A DNA stretch of 40,271 nucleotides from Clostridiaceae bacterium (GCA_910575585.1 CAJTGF010000046.1:1-40271); one strand, 5' to 3'. Shown: positions 8,386-17,574, counted from the first letter of the stretch. Notes: a model not told the origin generated them from the sequence alone. Translations and numbers: made by a program.

Positions 8386-10026
8386 GGTTGGGTGCAGGAA
8401 GGTGAGGATTGGATTTATCTGGACAAGGATGGCGAAAGGGAAGCTAATGTCTGGAGAAGATCCGGTGACAACTATTACTATCTGAATGAAGATGGTATTA
8501 TGGCGAAAGATACCCTGATCAAGGATGACACGGTTAACGCTACCTACTATGTAGATGAGAACGGTGTAAGACTTACCAATGTATGGAAAGAGATCCCTAA
8601 TGATGAGGGCGCGCAGGTAGGCAGCCAGAACAGCGATGATACGCCAGAGGTTCTGTACTATTATTTTGGTTCTGCAGGAAAGGCATACACCGCAGGGGAT
8701 GAGAAGAAAGTAAGAGATATCAACGGCAAGTACTACATGTTCAACGAGGAAGGCCAGATGCTCAGCGGATGGCAGGAGAGTACCAAGGGAGATCTGTACT
8801 ACTTCGGAACCGAGAGAGAAGGCTGGGCATATACAGGATGGCAGAAACTTGAGCCAAATGACTATATGCAGGAAGAGGATTATGATGAGCTTGAGTGGTT
8901 CTACTTTGGTAACACAGGAAAAGCCTCCAAGAATAAATCCCAGTACATTGATGGAAAATACTATCACTTCAACGAAGATGGCATCATGGATGATGACTGG
9001 TATACCGCTCCGGCAACCATCCCGACAGCAGCTTCTTCTGCAAAGGCATTTGCATCTGTAAGTGGAACGCTGGCAAACGGCTGGGTATATACGGGTGACG
9101 CAGACCTGCCAGAAGAGACAAGGTTTGATAATGATGATATGTACTGGTACTATCTGGTAAGCGTAAGAGAAGGCGGCAAGATTGCAAGATCCATTCCATA
9201 CAACTATCAGCTTGTGAACGGTTCCGTAGCAGATGCAACAAATGAATCTGGTGCAACGGGTGACGCAAGAGCGAAGGTTATCAAAAATAAGACTTATCTC
9301 TTCAATAGTAATGGAAAGATGTTAAAAGGTTTTGTTGTTATCAAGGATGCAGAGAATATTCCGACTGTAAGCAATGAAAAAGACACCTTGGGTTATTTCG
9401 GCTTGGGTGAAGGTATCTGCAAACTTGATGAAAATGACAAGCCAACTAGATTTTTAGCATATAACTGGATTAATGAAACTGAGAATGCATATGAGCGTAA
9501 GGTTATAACGAATTTTGCAGGAGCAGATGAACCATTTGCTGCTGTTCGTAATAGCGAGGGCAGAAAGACCTATGCAGGCATAGAAGGAAGAACCTTGTTG
9601 AATGGTCTCTACTACTTCAATGAAGCGAGCGGTTCTGTACAGGGACAGATGCAGACAGGGCGTACGGCTATCACCAAAGATGGTGAGACCTACTATTACT
9701 ACTTCTCCAAGGATTCCACATATCCTGGTTACGCATATACTGATGCTATTCAGGACGGATATCTATATGGAGCAGATGGTAAGTGCGTGGTAGCAGAAGC
9801 TGGAAACAGCCATATGGTATATGTTCTGCCACACGATGTTATGATCATAAACAAGAAAAATAAAGATACAGGTCTTCCAACAGTAATAGAAAGAGGAAGC
9901 TCTGTAGTAGTAAGCAGAACTGGTAAGGTGAAGACCAGCGGAACGGTTACGATTGATGGCGTTAAGTATACAATCAATAGCAGTAACTATACTGTTGATG
10001 AAAGCAAGACAACAGTAATCGACTAA
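8296..10026 (+). CDS. Secreted choline/cell-wall-binding repeat protein, copy C
   Basis: The 576-aa precursor has the shared signal peptide and aromatic repeats (GEDWIYLDKDGER, DNYYYLNEDGIM, GKYYMFNEEGQMLSGW, KYYHFNEDGIMDDDW). A divergent centre (about residues 245-440) contains RSIPYNYQ and AKVIKNKTYLFNSNGKM, and a conserved C-terminal part contains GLYYFNEASGS, DGYLYGADGKC and VTIDGVKYTINSS, ending TVID. It is closer to D than to B in the C-terminal half. It is the only full-length copy on the plus strand, convergent with D. No anchoring motif other than the repeats was seen. Wall association via phosphocholine is inference. Confidence 0.85.
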   Translation: MRKQTKLVAVLSAAALLAIGASMTSFAATKGWVQEGEDWIYLDKDGEREANVWRRSGDNYYYLNEDGIMAKDTLIKDDTVNATYYVDENGVRLTNVWKEIPNDEGAQVGSQNSDDTPEVLYYYFGSAGKAYTAGDEKKVRDINGKYYMFNEEGQMLSGWQESTKGDLYYFGTEREGWAYTGWQKLEPNDYMQEEDYDELEWFYFGNTGKASKNKSQYIDGKYYHFNEDGIMDDDWYTAPATIPTAASSAKAFASVSGTLANGWVYTGDADLPEETRFDNDDMYWYYLVSVREGGKIARSIPYNYQLVNGSVADATNESGATGDARAKVIKNKTYLFNSNGKMLKGFVVIKDAENIPTVSNEKDTLGYFGLGEGICKLDENDKPTRFLAYNWINETENAYERKVITNFAGADEPFAAVRNSEGRKTYAGIEGRTLLNGLYYFNEASGSVQGQMQTGRTAITKDGETYYYYFSKDSTYPGYAYTDAIQDGYLYGADGKCVVAEAGNSHMVYVLPHDVMIINKKNKDTGLPTVIERGSSVVVSRTGKVKTSGTVTIDGVKYTINSSNYTVDESKTTVID

Positions 10027-10057
10027 TAAGAATTTGTTTTTCTTAAAGTCAAATAAG

Positions 10058-10098
10058 GAGAGGGATGTCCTGTGAATGCAAGGCATCCCTCTTTTATT
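10058..10098 (+). terminator. Rho-independent terminator of gene C
   Basis: AGAGGGATG (10059-10067) pairs with CATCCCTCT (10084-10092), followed by TTTATT. It lies 32 bases past the stop codon. Confidence 0.85.
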
Positions 10099-10197
10099 AC
10101 GATGTCATTAAATATGGCGTATTTATATTAAATAGTGAGTTTTCAAGCACTTCATCCTGATAAGAGTTTGATACATTTGAAGATGATTTTATTATAG

Positions 10198-10390
10198 AAA
10201 AAGAATCTGGTACAATCATCTACAATATAGCAGAAATAGCAAAAGTAAAATTATATGATTATTTTCAATACCTGCTCATTGCGATATTGAAGCGACTGTG
10301 TGATGTAAACCTCATCTGTTTAGATGGCCTATTCCCCTGATGGACGAACTTCCCTGTAAACTATAGGAAAACAAGCGTAAATTAAGTGGA
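10198..10390 (+). pseudogene. Decayed 3' end of an IS66-type transposase
   Basis: Within the ~540-bp gap between convergent genes C and D, conceptual translation gives IIYNIAEIAKVKLYD, then YFQYLL and, after stops or frame changes, LDGLF and WTNFPVNYRK. This order resembles the C-terminus of IS66-family TnpC (YSI-ETAK-N--Y-YF-YLL ... LLPW---LP--CR). No intact ORF or inverted repeats remain. Recognition is from memory of the family, so confidence is moderate. Confidence 0.4.
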
Positions 10391-10504
10391 ATAAAACCGA
10401 AGAGCATCCGTTTCTATCATATAGGTTTGTGCTAGTTTTGTATAGATATGCAATATTTACCATTTACAAAACGATAACCTATATCAAAGAAAAATACATG
10501 AAAC

Positions 10505-10536
10505 AGGGGCAGCTGTACATCAGTGCAACTGCCCCT
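10505..10536 (-). terminator. Terminator-like hairpin after gene D
   Basis: AGGGGCAG (10505-10512) and CTGCCCCT (10529-10536) form an 8-bp GC-rich stem 28 bases past the stop of D. The following tract on the minus strand (GTTTCATG) is weak; on the plus strand it is TTGTCG. It may act on converging transcription. Confidence 0.6.
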
Positions 10537-10564
10537 TTGTCGTGAAACTTAGTAATTTACTTTA

Positions 10565-12262
10565 TTAGTCAATTACCTTTGTCTTGCTTTCATCAACGGT
10601 ATAATCATCACTCTTAATGGTATACTTAACTCCATCAATGGTAACTGTTCCGCTGGTTTTGATCTTGCCTGTTCTGCTTACGATTACAGCATCGCCTGCG
10701 GAAATCGTAAGCAGATGGCCGTCTTCTTTCTTACTCATAATTGTAACATTCTCAGGCAGGACATATACCATATGACTGTTTCCAGACTCAGCTACTACGC
10801 ATCTTCCGTCTGCTCCATACAGATAGCCATCCTGAACAGCATTTGTATAGGCGTAGCCAGGATACTTGGAATCTTTAGAGAAGTAGTAGTAATAGGTGTC
10901 ACCATCTTTTGTGATCGCTGTACGGCCTGTCTGCATCTGGCCATTTACAGAACCACTTGCCTCATTGAAGTAGTAGAGACCATTTACTAAAGTTCTTCCC
11001 TCTATTCCTGCATAAGATTTTACATATTTATCGGGATCTGTAGTAACCTTGCCATTCAGATCAACATACTCACCATTGTCATCTGTCTTGTAGATAACAG
11101 CAAATGGCTCATCTGCGCCTGCAAAATTATCTACAATCTCGCGTCCCTGGGCATTTCCAGTCTCTGCAATATAATTGTACGCTACCTGCTTACCATTCCC
11201 ATCTGTTAAGCCTTCAGTACCAGACAAACCTTTGGGTGTGTTATTAATATCATTGATAACAACAAAGCCAGTCAGCATCTTTCCATCGTTATCAAAGAGA
11301 TAGGTCTTATTCTTAATAACCTTTGCTCTTACTGGACCAGTAGCACCAACATGATAGTTATATGGAATGGATCTTGCTACCTTGCTGCCCTGTCTAACGG
11401 ATACCAGATAGTACCAATACAGATCATCGTTGTCATATCTTATATCCTCTGGAAGATCTGCATCGCCTGTATATACCCAGCCACTGGACAAAGAGCCGCT
11501 TACAGATGCAAACGCTTTCGCAGATGATGCGGCGGAAGGTACGGAAGCCATGTTGTCATACCAGTCATCATCCATAATACCATCGGCATTGAAGTGATAG
11601 TATCTGCCATCGATATACGCAGACTTATCTACTTTAGCTTTACCGGTACTCCCGAAGTGGAACCACTCTAACTCATCATAGTCCTCTTCCTGCATATAAT
11701 CGTTTGGCTCAAGATGCTGCCAGCCTGTATAGGCCCAGCCTTCTCTCTCATTTCCTAAGTAGTAAAGATCGTCGTTGGAACCTTTCTGCCATCCGCTAAG
11801 CATCTGGCCTTCCTCGTTAAACATATAGTACTTGCCGTTGATCTCTCTTACTTTCTTCTCATTGCCAGCTGTGTAGGCTTTTCCGGCAGAACCAAAGTAG
11901 TAGTACAGAACCTCTGGTGTATCCTCGGTGTTCTCACTTCCTACCTGTACTTGCTCATCATTGGGAATCTCTTTCCAGGCATTGGTAACCCTTACACCGT
12001 TCTCATCTACATAGTAGGTAGCCCCAACGGTATCATCCTTAATCAAAGTATCTTTAGCCATGATACCATCTTCGTTCAGATAATAGTAGTTGTCGCCGGA
12101 CCTTCTCCAGACATTACACTCTCTTTCCCCGTCTCTATCCAGATACACCCAATCCTCGCCTTCCTGAACCCACTTGGTAGCAGCGAAGGAAGTCATGGAA
12201 GCACCGATAGCCAACAGAGCTGCTGCAGACAGAACTGCAACTAATTTTGTTTGCTTTCTCAT
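10565..12262 (-). CDS. Secreted choline/cell-wall-binding repeat protein, copy D
   Basis: The 565-aa precursor has the shared signal peptide, an N-terminal repeat region nearly matching copy A (GEDWVYLDRDGEREC, DNYYYLNEDGIM), a divergent centre (about 245-430) and the conserved C-terminal part (GLYYFNEASGS, DGYLYGADGRC, VTIDGVKYTIKSDD, ending KVID). Identity with A is highest at the 5' end and falls away downstream, a pattern expected from gene conversion anchored at the leader block. It is the copy nearest the licC/licA-like fusion. Repeats of this type bind choline-substituted wall polymers in known families. No enzyme domain was seen. Confidence 0.85.
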   Translation of the reverse strand: MRKQTKLVAVLSAAALLAIGASMTSFAATKWVQEGEDWVYLDRDGERECNVWRRSGDNYYYLNEDGIMAKDTLIKDDTVGATYYVDENGVRVTNAWKEIPNDEQVQVGSENTEDTPEVLYYYFGSAGKAYTAGNEKKVREINGKYYMFNEEGQMLSGWQKGSNDDLYYLGNEREGWAYTGWQHLEPNDYMQEEDYDELEWFHFGSTGKAKVDKSAYIDGRYYHFNADGIMDDDWYDNMASVPSAASSAKAFASVSGSLSSGWVYTGDADLPEDIRYDNDDLYWYYLVSVRQGSKVARSIPYNYHVGATGPVRAKVIKNKTYLFDNDGKMLTGFVVINDINNTPKGLSGTEGLTDGNGKQVAYNYIAETGNAQGREIVDNFAGADEPFAVIYKTDDNGEYVDLNGKVTTDPDKYVKSYAGIEGRTLVNGLYYFNEASGSVNGQMQTGRTAITKDGDTYYYYFSKDSKYPGYAYTNAVQDGYLYGADGRCVVAESGNSHMVYVLPENVTIMSKKEDGHLLTISAGDAVIVSRTGKIKTSGTVTIDGVKYTIKSDDYTVDESKTKVID

Positions 12263-12346
12263 AATGAATGCACTCTCCTTTTTCCTTTTTTGAACCTTCT
12301 TTTCGAAGATTCCCTATTGCATTACGAGGTAATTATACTTCCTATA
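12173..12346 (-). repeat. Invariant 174-bp leader block, copy 4 (gene D)
   Basis: Same block as in A, B and C. Immediately upstream the flank differs from the other three (TATTGATAATTTCC in place of CTCCCAAATAATTTCC), so the conserved unit ends near the TTTCC motif here. Confidence 0.85.
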
Positions 12347-12543
12347 ATGGAAATTATCAATACCTTTTTGACTTTTTTGGCATTTTTTATAAATGCTTTA
12401 GAAATCAGGCTTTCTAATCTCTGTCAGGAAATATGTTTCCCTCAATCACAACGTTAGTATAATACACTTTGCGGAAAAATGCTATAACTTTTCTCTGTGC
12501 ATTTTCTTACGTAAAACTTACGAAAACACACTTTTCTCCTTAG

Positions 12544-12565
12544 ATTGTACATATATCCGTACAAT
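12544..12565. promoter_or_regulatory. Candidate operator upstream of the licC/licA-like gene
   Basis: ATTGTAC-N8-GTACAAT is a 7-bp perfect dyad about 70 bases upstream of the -35 of the next gene. Two CTTACG direct repeats lie about 30 bases before it. It could bind a dimeric regulator. The regulator is not known. Confidence 0.4.
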
Positions 12566-12632
12566 AGCCCTTTACACCCGTTTTCCACACGCTATATCAT
12601 ACAATCTCCCATCCCCTTTTGCAAGATCCCAC

Positions 12633-12660
12633 TTGTTTTTCCTTTCCCCTGTGCTATAAT
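12633..12660 (+). promoter_or_regulatory. Promoter of the HTH-LicC-LicA fusion gene
   Basis: TTGTTT (12633-12638), 16 bases, TATAAT (12655-12660), then 44 bases to the ATG. Confidence 0.6.
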
Positions 12661-12704
12661 GTTCATATATATAAATAATTTCTTCTTTTTGAACGGAGGC
12701 GCTT

Positions 12705-14537
12705 ATGGATAAGCATGCATTGGTATGCAGGAACATATTAGAACATTCCCAGATCACCCAGCGGGAGCTGGCGCAGGCCATGGAAGTGTCCCTGGGCTCT
12801 ATAAACCGGATGATCAAAGAATGCACGGAACAGGATCTGATCACCGTGCTGCCTGACGGGCATTATCAGCTGACTTTACGGGGCAAAGAATTTCTGGAAC
12901 AATACCGGGTGGACGGAGCCGTTATTATTGCAGCCGGCTTCGGCTCCCGGTTTGTGCCCCTTACATTTGAGACGCCGAAAGGGCTTTTGGAGGTTTTCGG
13001 GGAACGGATGATCGAGCGGCAGATCCGGCAGCTGCACCAGGCAGGCATTACGGATATCACCATTGTCGTGGGGTACCTTAAAGAAAAATTTGAATACCTT
13101 ATAGATAAATATAATGTAAAGCTTCTATATAACAGAGAATACGCCTCCAAAAATACACTGGCCACCATCTACCATGCCCGGAAACTCTTTGAGGGCAGAA
13201 ACATGTATCTTCTGGCGTCGGATAACTGGATGCGGGAAAATATGTACCATGCCTACGAATGTTGTTCCTGGTACTCTTCCGTGTTTCAGGAAGGTGACAC
13301 CTCCGAGTGGTGTCTTTCTTATAATAAGAAAGGAAAAATCCTTCATGTGGAAATCGGCGGCCATGACTCCTGGGTTATGTACGGTCCGGCCTTTTTCCGC
13401 AAAGAGTGGTCCGATCGCTTTCTCCCTGTTTTGGAAGCTTACTATTCCATCCCCGGAACAGAAGCATTCCACTGGGAAAACGTGTACCTGGAACTGGTCA
13501 ACGGCACTGCGCAGAAACGGCTTCTGGAAGCCGGGATCACACATCTTAAAGACTTTCCGGATCTTTACATCAACCGGCAGGCGTCAGACCAGGTCTATGA
13601 ATTTGAAAATCTGGAAGAACTGCGCATGTTTGACGCCAAATACCAAAACCACTCTGACAATGAAGCCATGGAGCTGGTAGCCCGCACCTTCCAGGTGCCG
13701 GAATCGGAGATCCAAAACATCAAATGCCTCAAAGCCGGGATGACCAACAAATCCTTCTTATTCTCCGTATCCGGCAAACGCTATATCTGCCGGATCCCAG
13801 GCCCCGGGACCCAGCTGCTCATAAACCGCAGGCAGGAGGCAGCCGTCTATGAAGCGGTCAAATGCCTTGGCATAACCGAGAAAGTGATCTATTTTAACGG
13901 CGATAACGGTTATAAGATCTCCGAATACTATGAAGGGACCCGCAATTCCGATGCCGCAAACTGGAGTGATGTAGGCCAGTGCATGAGATTATTAAAGCAG
14001 GTCCACCAGGCAGGTCTTTCGGTAGAGCACCGCTTTGACATCCGGGAACGGATCGAGTTTTACGAAAATCTCTGCCAAACCCACGGCGGCATCCCATTTG
14101 AGGACTATGGCCTGATAAAAGGGAGGATGACCGAGCTGATGGATGTTCTGGATTCTATGGCCCGGCCTGTTGCTTTGGCCCATGTGGACAGCGTGGCCGA
14201 CAACTTCCTTTTTCTTGCGGACGGGTCCCTGCGGCTCATCGACTGGGAGTACGCCGGCATGTGCGACCCGCTTATTGACGTGGCCATGTGCGCCATCTAT
14301 TCCTACTATAATGAAGAGCAGACCGACCGCCTCATAGAACTGTACCTGGAACGGAAACCGGAAAAAGACGAGTTAACCGCTGTCTACTCCTATGTGGCAT
14401 TGGGGGGATTTCTGTGGAGTCTGTGGGCGGTGTATAAAAGCCATATAGGAGAAGAATTTGGGGAATATACCCTCATCATGTACCGCTACGCAAAACGCTA
14501 TTATCAGCGTCTGCAACAGATCCATAACGACATCTGA
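12705..14537 (+). CDS. HTH - phosphocholine cytidylyltransferase - choline kinase fusion (LicC/LicA-like)
   Basis: The 610-aa product has three parts. Residues ~1-65 look like a winged helix-turn-helix (ITQRELAQAMEVSLGSINRMI). Residues ~70-310 form a sugar-nucleotidyltransferase fold with the N-terminal signature AAGFGSRFVPLT and PKGLLEV, as in LicC CTP:phosphocholine cytidylyltransferase. Residues ~330-600 are a choline kinase/APH fold: substrate loop AGMTNKSFLF, catalytic HVDSVADNF (H-x-D-x4-N), and metal-binding LIDWEYAG. Together these would phosphorylate choline and activate it to CDP-choline for wall polymers. Its place beside five choline-binding-type proteins supports that. The HTH could give autoregulation or be structural. 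The RBS is CGGAGG. Choline as substrate is inferred; ethanolamine or another aminoalcohol is possible. Confidence 0.85.
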   Translation: MDKHALVCRNILEHSQITQRELAQAMEVSLGSINRMIKECTEQDLITVLPDGHYQLTLRGKEFLEQYRVDGAVIIAAGFGSRFVPLTFETPKGLLEVFGERMIERQIRQLHQAGITDITIVVGYLKEKFEYLIDKYNVKLLYNREYASKNTLATIYHARKLFEGRNMYLLASDNWMRENMYHAYECCSWYSSVFQEGDTSEWCLSYNKKGKILHVEIGGHDSWVMYGPAFFRKEWSDRFLPVLEAYYSIPGTEAFHWENVYLELVNGTAQKRLLEAGITHLKDFPDLYINRQASDQVYEFENLEELRMFDAKYQNHSDNEAMELVARTFQVPESEIQNIKCLKAGMTNKSFLFSVSGKRYICRIPGPGTQLLINRRQEAAVYEAVKCLGITEKVIYFNGDNGYKISEYYEGTRNSDAANWSDVGQCMRLLKQVHQAGLSVEHRFDIRERIEFYENLCQTHGGIPFEDYGLIKGRMTELMDVLDSMARPVALAHVDSVADNFLFLADGSLRLIDWEYAGMCDPLIDVAMCAIYSYYNEEQTDRLIELYLERKPEKDELTAVYSYVALGGFLWSLWAVYKSHIGEEFGEYTLIMYRYAKRYYQRLQQIHNDI

Positions 14538-14796
14538 CCGGTTCGCCATCCCCAAAAGTACACGATAACGCAGATTCTTTCGGAGTAGGGATGCTTTTCG
14601 CCATAAGGTGTATCCGAAAGCGATAGCCATAACACATGGGACAGATCCGTCCGGAACCCGGCAAATAGTACCCAAGTAATCAAATCGTAATAAATTATTT
14701 CCATTTTTCTCTATCTCTTCGTGTCCACTTGTGGTATACTGGATAAGTCCGTACTGATGTGCGGCATGAATACTTACGAATAAGGGGGAGTTACCT
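14538..14796 (+). other. Intergenic region with the promoter of the repeat-protein gene at 14797
   Basis: No gene seen. A -10 with extended TG motif (TGTGGTATACT, TATACT at 14735-14740) lies upstream of a GGGGGAG RBS at 14784-14790. The rest holds short inverted segments (TTTCGGA / TCCGAAA) of unknown meaning. Confidence 0.5.
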
Positions 14797-15768
14797 TTGA
14801 TACACCACAGACGGCTTCGCGCCCTGGCTCTGGCCGCGATCTTCGGGCTCATGACTCTGGCTCCTGCATCTAATGCGCTGGCTGCCGGCTGGAGTAAAAG
14901 CGGCGACAGCTGGGTATATTATGACAATAACGGCTCTCTATATAAGGGATGGATCCGGACTACGGACGGATATTACTATCTTGACCTGACAAGCGGCAAG
15001 ATGACGCTGGGCTGGAAACAGATTAATAATAAATGGTACTATTTCAAGTCCAACGGAATTATGGTTTCCAACAGCTGGATCACCGTTGACGGAAAGTTCT
15101 ATTATCTTCTGGACGACGGGACCATGGTGACCGGATGGCTGAAGATCGGGAATGACTACTACTATCTGAAAGCCGACGGTTCCATGAGCATCGGCTGGCG
15201 CCAGATTGAGAATTCCTGGTATTACTTTGACACCTCCGGCAAGGTGGTCATGGGCTGGAAGCAGATCAACGGAGCCTGGTATTACTTTGGCTCTGATGCC
15301 AAGATGATCACCGGATGGCTCAACCTGAACAATACTTACTATTACCTTAACACCGACGGCAAGATGATGACCGGATGGCTCAGCGACAATACCAACCGGT
15401 ACTACATGGATTCCTCCAACGGAGCCATGGCAAAGGATTGGAAGCAGATTGACGGAAGCTGGTATTACTTTAACGGCTCCGGCCATATGCAGACCGGATG
15501 GGTCACGCTGAACGGCGCTTACTACTATCTGGATCCTTCCACAGGTAAGATGGCCGCCAACACCACGCTGAACATCAACGGCATTTCCTATTCCTTCAAT
15601 GCCAACGGCGTATATCAGAACGGCGGTTCAGCGCCGTCAGGGAGCAGTTCCTCATCCGCTCCCGGTTTTGATACCGGCGGGCCAGGTTCCTCTTCCTCCA
15701 CTCCCGGCGGTACAAGCTCCGGAAACACATTAAAAGAGGGACTTACAACCGGCCCCGGAGCCCATTAA
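14797..15768 (+). CDS. Secreted choline-binding repeat protein E
   Basis: This 323-aa protein starts at TTG, placed by GGGGGAG 6 bases upstream. After a signal peptide (RRLRALALAAIFGLMTLAP, cleavage near ALAA, residue ~30), at least ten consecutive ~20-residue repeats follow (SWVYYDNNGSLYKGW, KWYYFKSNGIM, GAWYYFGSDAKMITGW). These fit the choline-binding CW_binding_1 consensus much better than A-D. The C-terminal ~45 residues are a Ser/Gly/Pro-rich tail. No catalytic domain was seen, so it may be a structural or adhesive wall protein. It directly follows the CDP-choline enzyme gene, has its own promoter and terminator, and matches the GC-richer chromosomal composition rather than the island. 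Confidence 0.9.
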   Translation: MIHHRRLRALALAAIFGLMTLAPASNALAAGWSKSGDSWVYYDNNGSLYKGWIRTTDGYYYLDLTSGKMTLGWKQINNKWYYFKSNGIMVSNSWITVDGKFYYLLDDGTMVTGWLKIGNDYYYLKADGSMSIGWRQIENSWYYFDTSGKVVMGWKQINGAWYYFGSDAKMITGWLNLNNTYYYLNTDGKMMTGWLSDNTNRYYMDSSNGAMAKDWKQIDGSWYYFNGSGHMQTGWVTLNGAYYYLDPSTGKMAANTTLNINGISYSFNANGVYQNGGSAPSGSSSSSAPGFDTGGPGSSSSTPGGTSSGNTLKEGLTTGPGAH

Positions 15769-15801
15769 CAAAAGTTCCAAAAACCTATAGAGACAAGAAA
15801 A

Positions 15802-15846
15802 AACCAGCTTCAGGGGACAACTCCCGAAGCTGGTCTTAATTTTTTC
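15802..15846 (+). terminator. Bidirectional terminator between protein E and leuA
   Basis: ACCAGCTTC-A-GGG / CCC-GAAGCTGGT (15802-15833) is followed by TCTTAATTTTTT on the plus strand and by TTTTTTCTTG on the minus strand. It serves both convergent genes. Confidence 0.85.
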
Positions 15847-15874
15847 TATTCTATTTCGTTCTGCCTTTATCATT

Positions 15875-17542
15875 TTAATAAAACAGCCGGTTTACCGCGC
15901 TGAATATCCCCCGAAACGAAGCTCTGGTGATATTGGAACTGATGCCCACGCCGTAAGTCACTTTTCCGGTCTTTACGTCCATCAGGTGGATATAGGAAGC
16001 CGCTTGAGCGCCGGAACCTGAAGTCAGCGCATGCTCGCTGTAGTCCAATACCCGTATCTCAATAGCAAGCTCTTTCTCAAGACCCTTCTGGATCGCGTCG
16101 ATAGGACCGTTTCCAACACCTTCAAACACTTTCTCAAGACCATTGTTTGTGTATGACACCTTTACCAAGGTCGCAAACTCGCCGTCCTCGTTCTCCGTGT
16201 CCGTGATCTGACATCTGCGGAAATGGATCGGCTCCTTGCGCTCCGTATAGTTGTTCCGGAACTCCTCCATGATCTGCTCCGGAGCCACCTCCCCCTGCTT
16301 CTCGGAGATGGTCTGGATCACGTCGGCAAATTCTTTATGCATTCCCTTGGGAAGCTTAAAGCCAAAGAAGGTGTCCATGATAAACGCCACGCCTCCTTTG
16401 CCGGACTGGCTGTTGATGCGGACAACAGGCTCGTACTGCCGCCCGATATCGCTTGGATCCACGGGCAGATAAGGAACCTCCCAGTACTGTCCCTTTCTCT
16501 CATTCAAAGCAGCCATGCCTTTGTTGATGGCATCCTGGTGGGAACCGGAAAATGCGGTAAATACCAGCTTGCCCGCATACGGATGTCTCTCCGGAATGTC
16601 CATCTTGGTGCAGCGCTCGTACACTTCGGCAATGCTCCGGATATTTTCAATCTCCAGCTCCGGGTTAATGCCCTGAGAGAACATATTATAAGCCAGGGTC
16701 AGGATATCCACATTGCCCGTACGCTCGCCGTTGCCGAACAGGGTTCCCTCCACACGCTCTGCCCCCGCCAAAAGCGCCAGCTCCGTGGCCGCCACACCGG
16801 TTCCCCGGTCATTGTGGGGATGGACGCTTAATATAATGGAATCCCGGTTTTTAAAGTTTTTATTCATCCACTCAATCTGGTCCGCGTACACATTGGGCGT
16901 GGTCATCTCCACCGTGGACGGCAGATTGATAATGATAGGATTTTCGGGAGTTGCCCCCCATGTCTCCTGGACCGCGGTGCAGATCTCAAGGGCATAGTCC
17001 AGCTCGGTTCCCGTAAAACTTTCTGGGGAGTACTCCAAGATCAGGCTGCCGTCAAATTTATCGGCATATTTCTTTACCAGATTCGTTCCGTCAACGGCAA
17101 TCTGGATGATCTCCTCTTTCGTCTTATGGAATACCACATCCCTCTGAAGGGTGGAGGTAGAGTTGTAAATATGCATCACCACATTCTTAATGCCCTTGAT
17201 GGCTTCAAAGGTCCGCTTAATAAGGTGTTCTCTGCACTGCACCAACACCTGGACCCACACGTCGTCAGGGATCATATGGCGTTCCACCAGCTGGCGCAGA
17301 AAATCATATTCGATCTGGGAAGCTGCCGGGAAACCGATCTCAATCTCTTTAAATCCAAGTTTCACCAGCATATTGAAGAATTCCATCTTCTCTTCCACCA
17401 CCATAGGTTCAACCAAAGCCTGGTTGCCGTCCCGCAGATCTACGCTGCACCACGTAGGCGCCTTTTCGATCTCCTTAAACGGCCAGCTCCTCTCCGGAAA
17501 TTCCACCACTGGCACTCTCTTATACCGCTGATAATTCAACAT
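15875..17542 (-). CDS. leuA: 2-isopropylmalate synthase
   Basis: This 555-aa enzyme condenses acetyl-CoA with 2-oxoisovalerate in the first committed step of leucine synthesis. The N-terminal DRE-TIM barrel shows the metal/substrate motif DLRDGNQA (~residue 37) and the SVHPHNDRG histidines (~240). The C-terminal third is the LeuA allosteric domain. The sequence is of the longer LeuA type (VPVVEFPERSWPF start) also found in actinobacteria and many Clostridia. GGAGGAAGA precedes the ATG. It starts 32 bases after glmM ends, so the two may be co-transcribed although functionally unrelated. No T-box or leucine leader peptide was seen. Confidence 0.93.
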   Translation of the reverse strand: MLNYQRYKRVPVVEFPERSWPFKEIEKAPTWCSVDLRDGNQALVEPMVVEEKMEFFNMLVKLGFKEIEIGFPAASQIEYDFLRQLVERHMIPDDVWVQVLVQCREHLIKRTFEAIKGIKNVVMHIYNSTSTLQRDVVFHKTKEEIIQIAVDGTNLVKKYADKFDGSLILEYSPESFTGTELDYALEICTAVQETWGATPENPIIINLPSTVEMTTPNVYADQIEWMNKNFKNRDSIILSVHPHNDRGTGVAATELALLAGAERVEGTLFGNGERTGNVDILTLAYNMFSQGINPELEIENIRSIAEVYERCTKMDIPERHPYAGKLVFTAFSGSHQDAINKGMAALNERKGQYWEVPYLPVDPSDIGRQYEPVVRINSQSGKGGVAFIMDTFFGFKLPKGMHKEFADVIQTISEKQGEVAPEQIMEEFRNNYTERKEPIHFRRCQITDTENEDGEFATLVKVSYTNNGLEKVFEGVGNGPIDAIQKGLEKELAIEIRVLDYSEHALTSGSGAQAASYIHLMDVKTGKVTYGVGISSNITRASFRGIFSAVNRLFY

Positions 17543-17574
17543 ATTCTCTTCCTCCTTGTAATCTCATTTCCGAT

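Noticed and set aside
1-12400. Diversity-generating retroelement or CRISPR array behind the repeat-protein variation
   Set aside because: No reverse transcriptase, template repeat, cas gene or regularly spaced short repeats were seen.
14538-14796. Possible riboswitch before repeat protein E
   Set aside because: I looked for c-di-GMP-type motifs around the CCGGAACCCGGCAAATAG segment but could not fit a known consensus.
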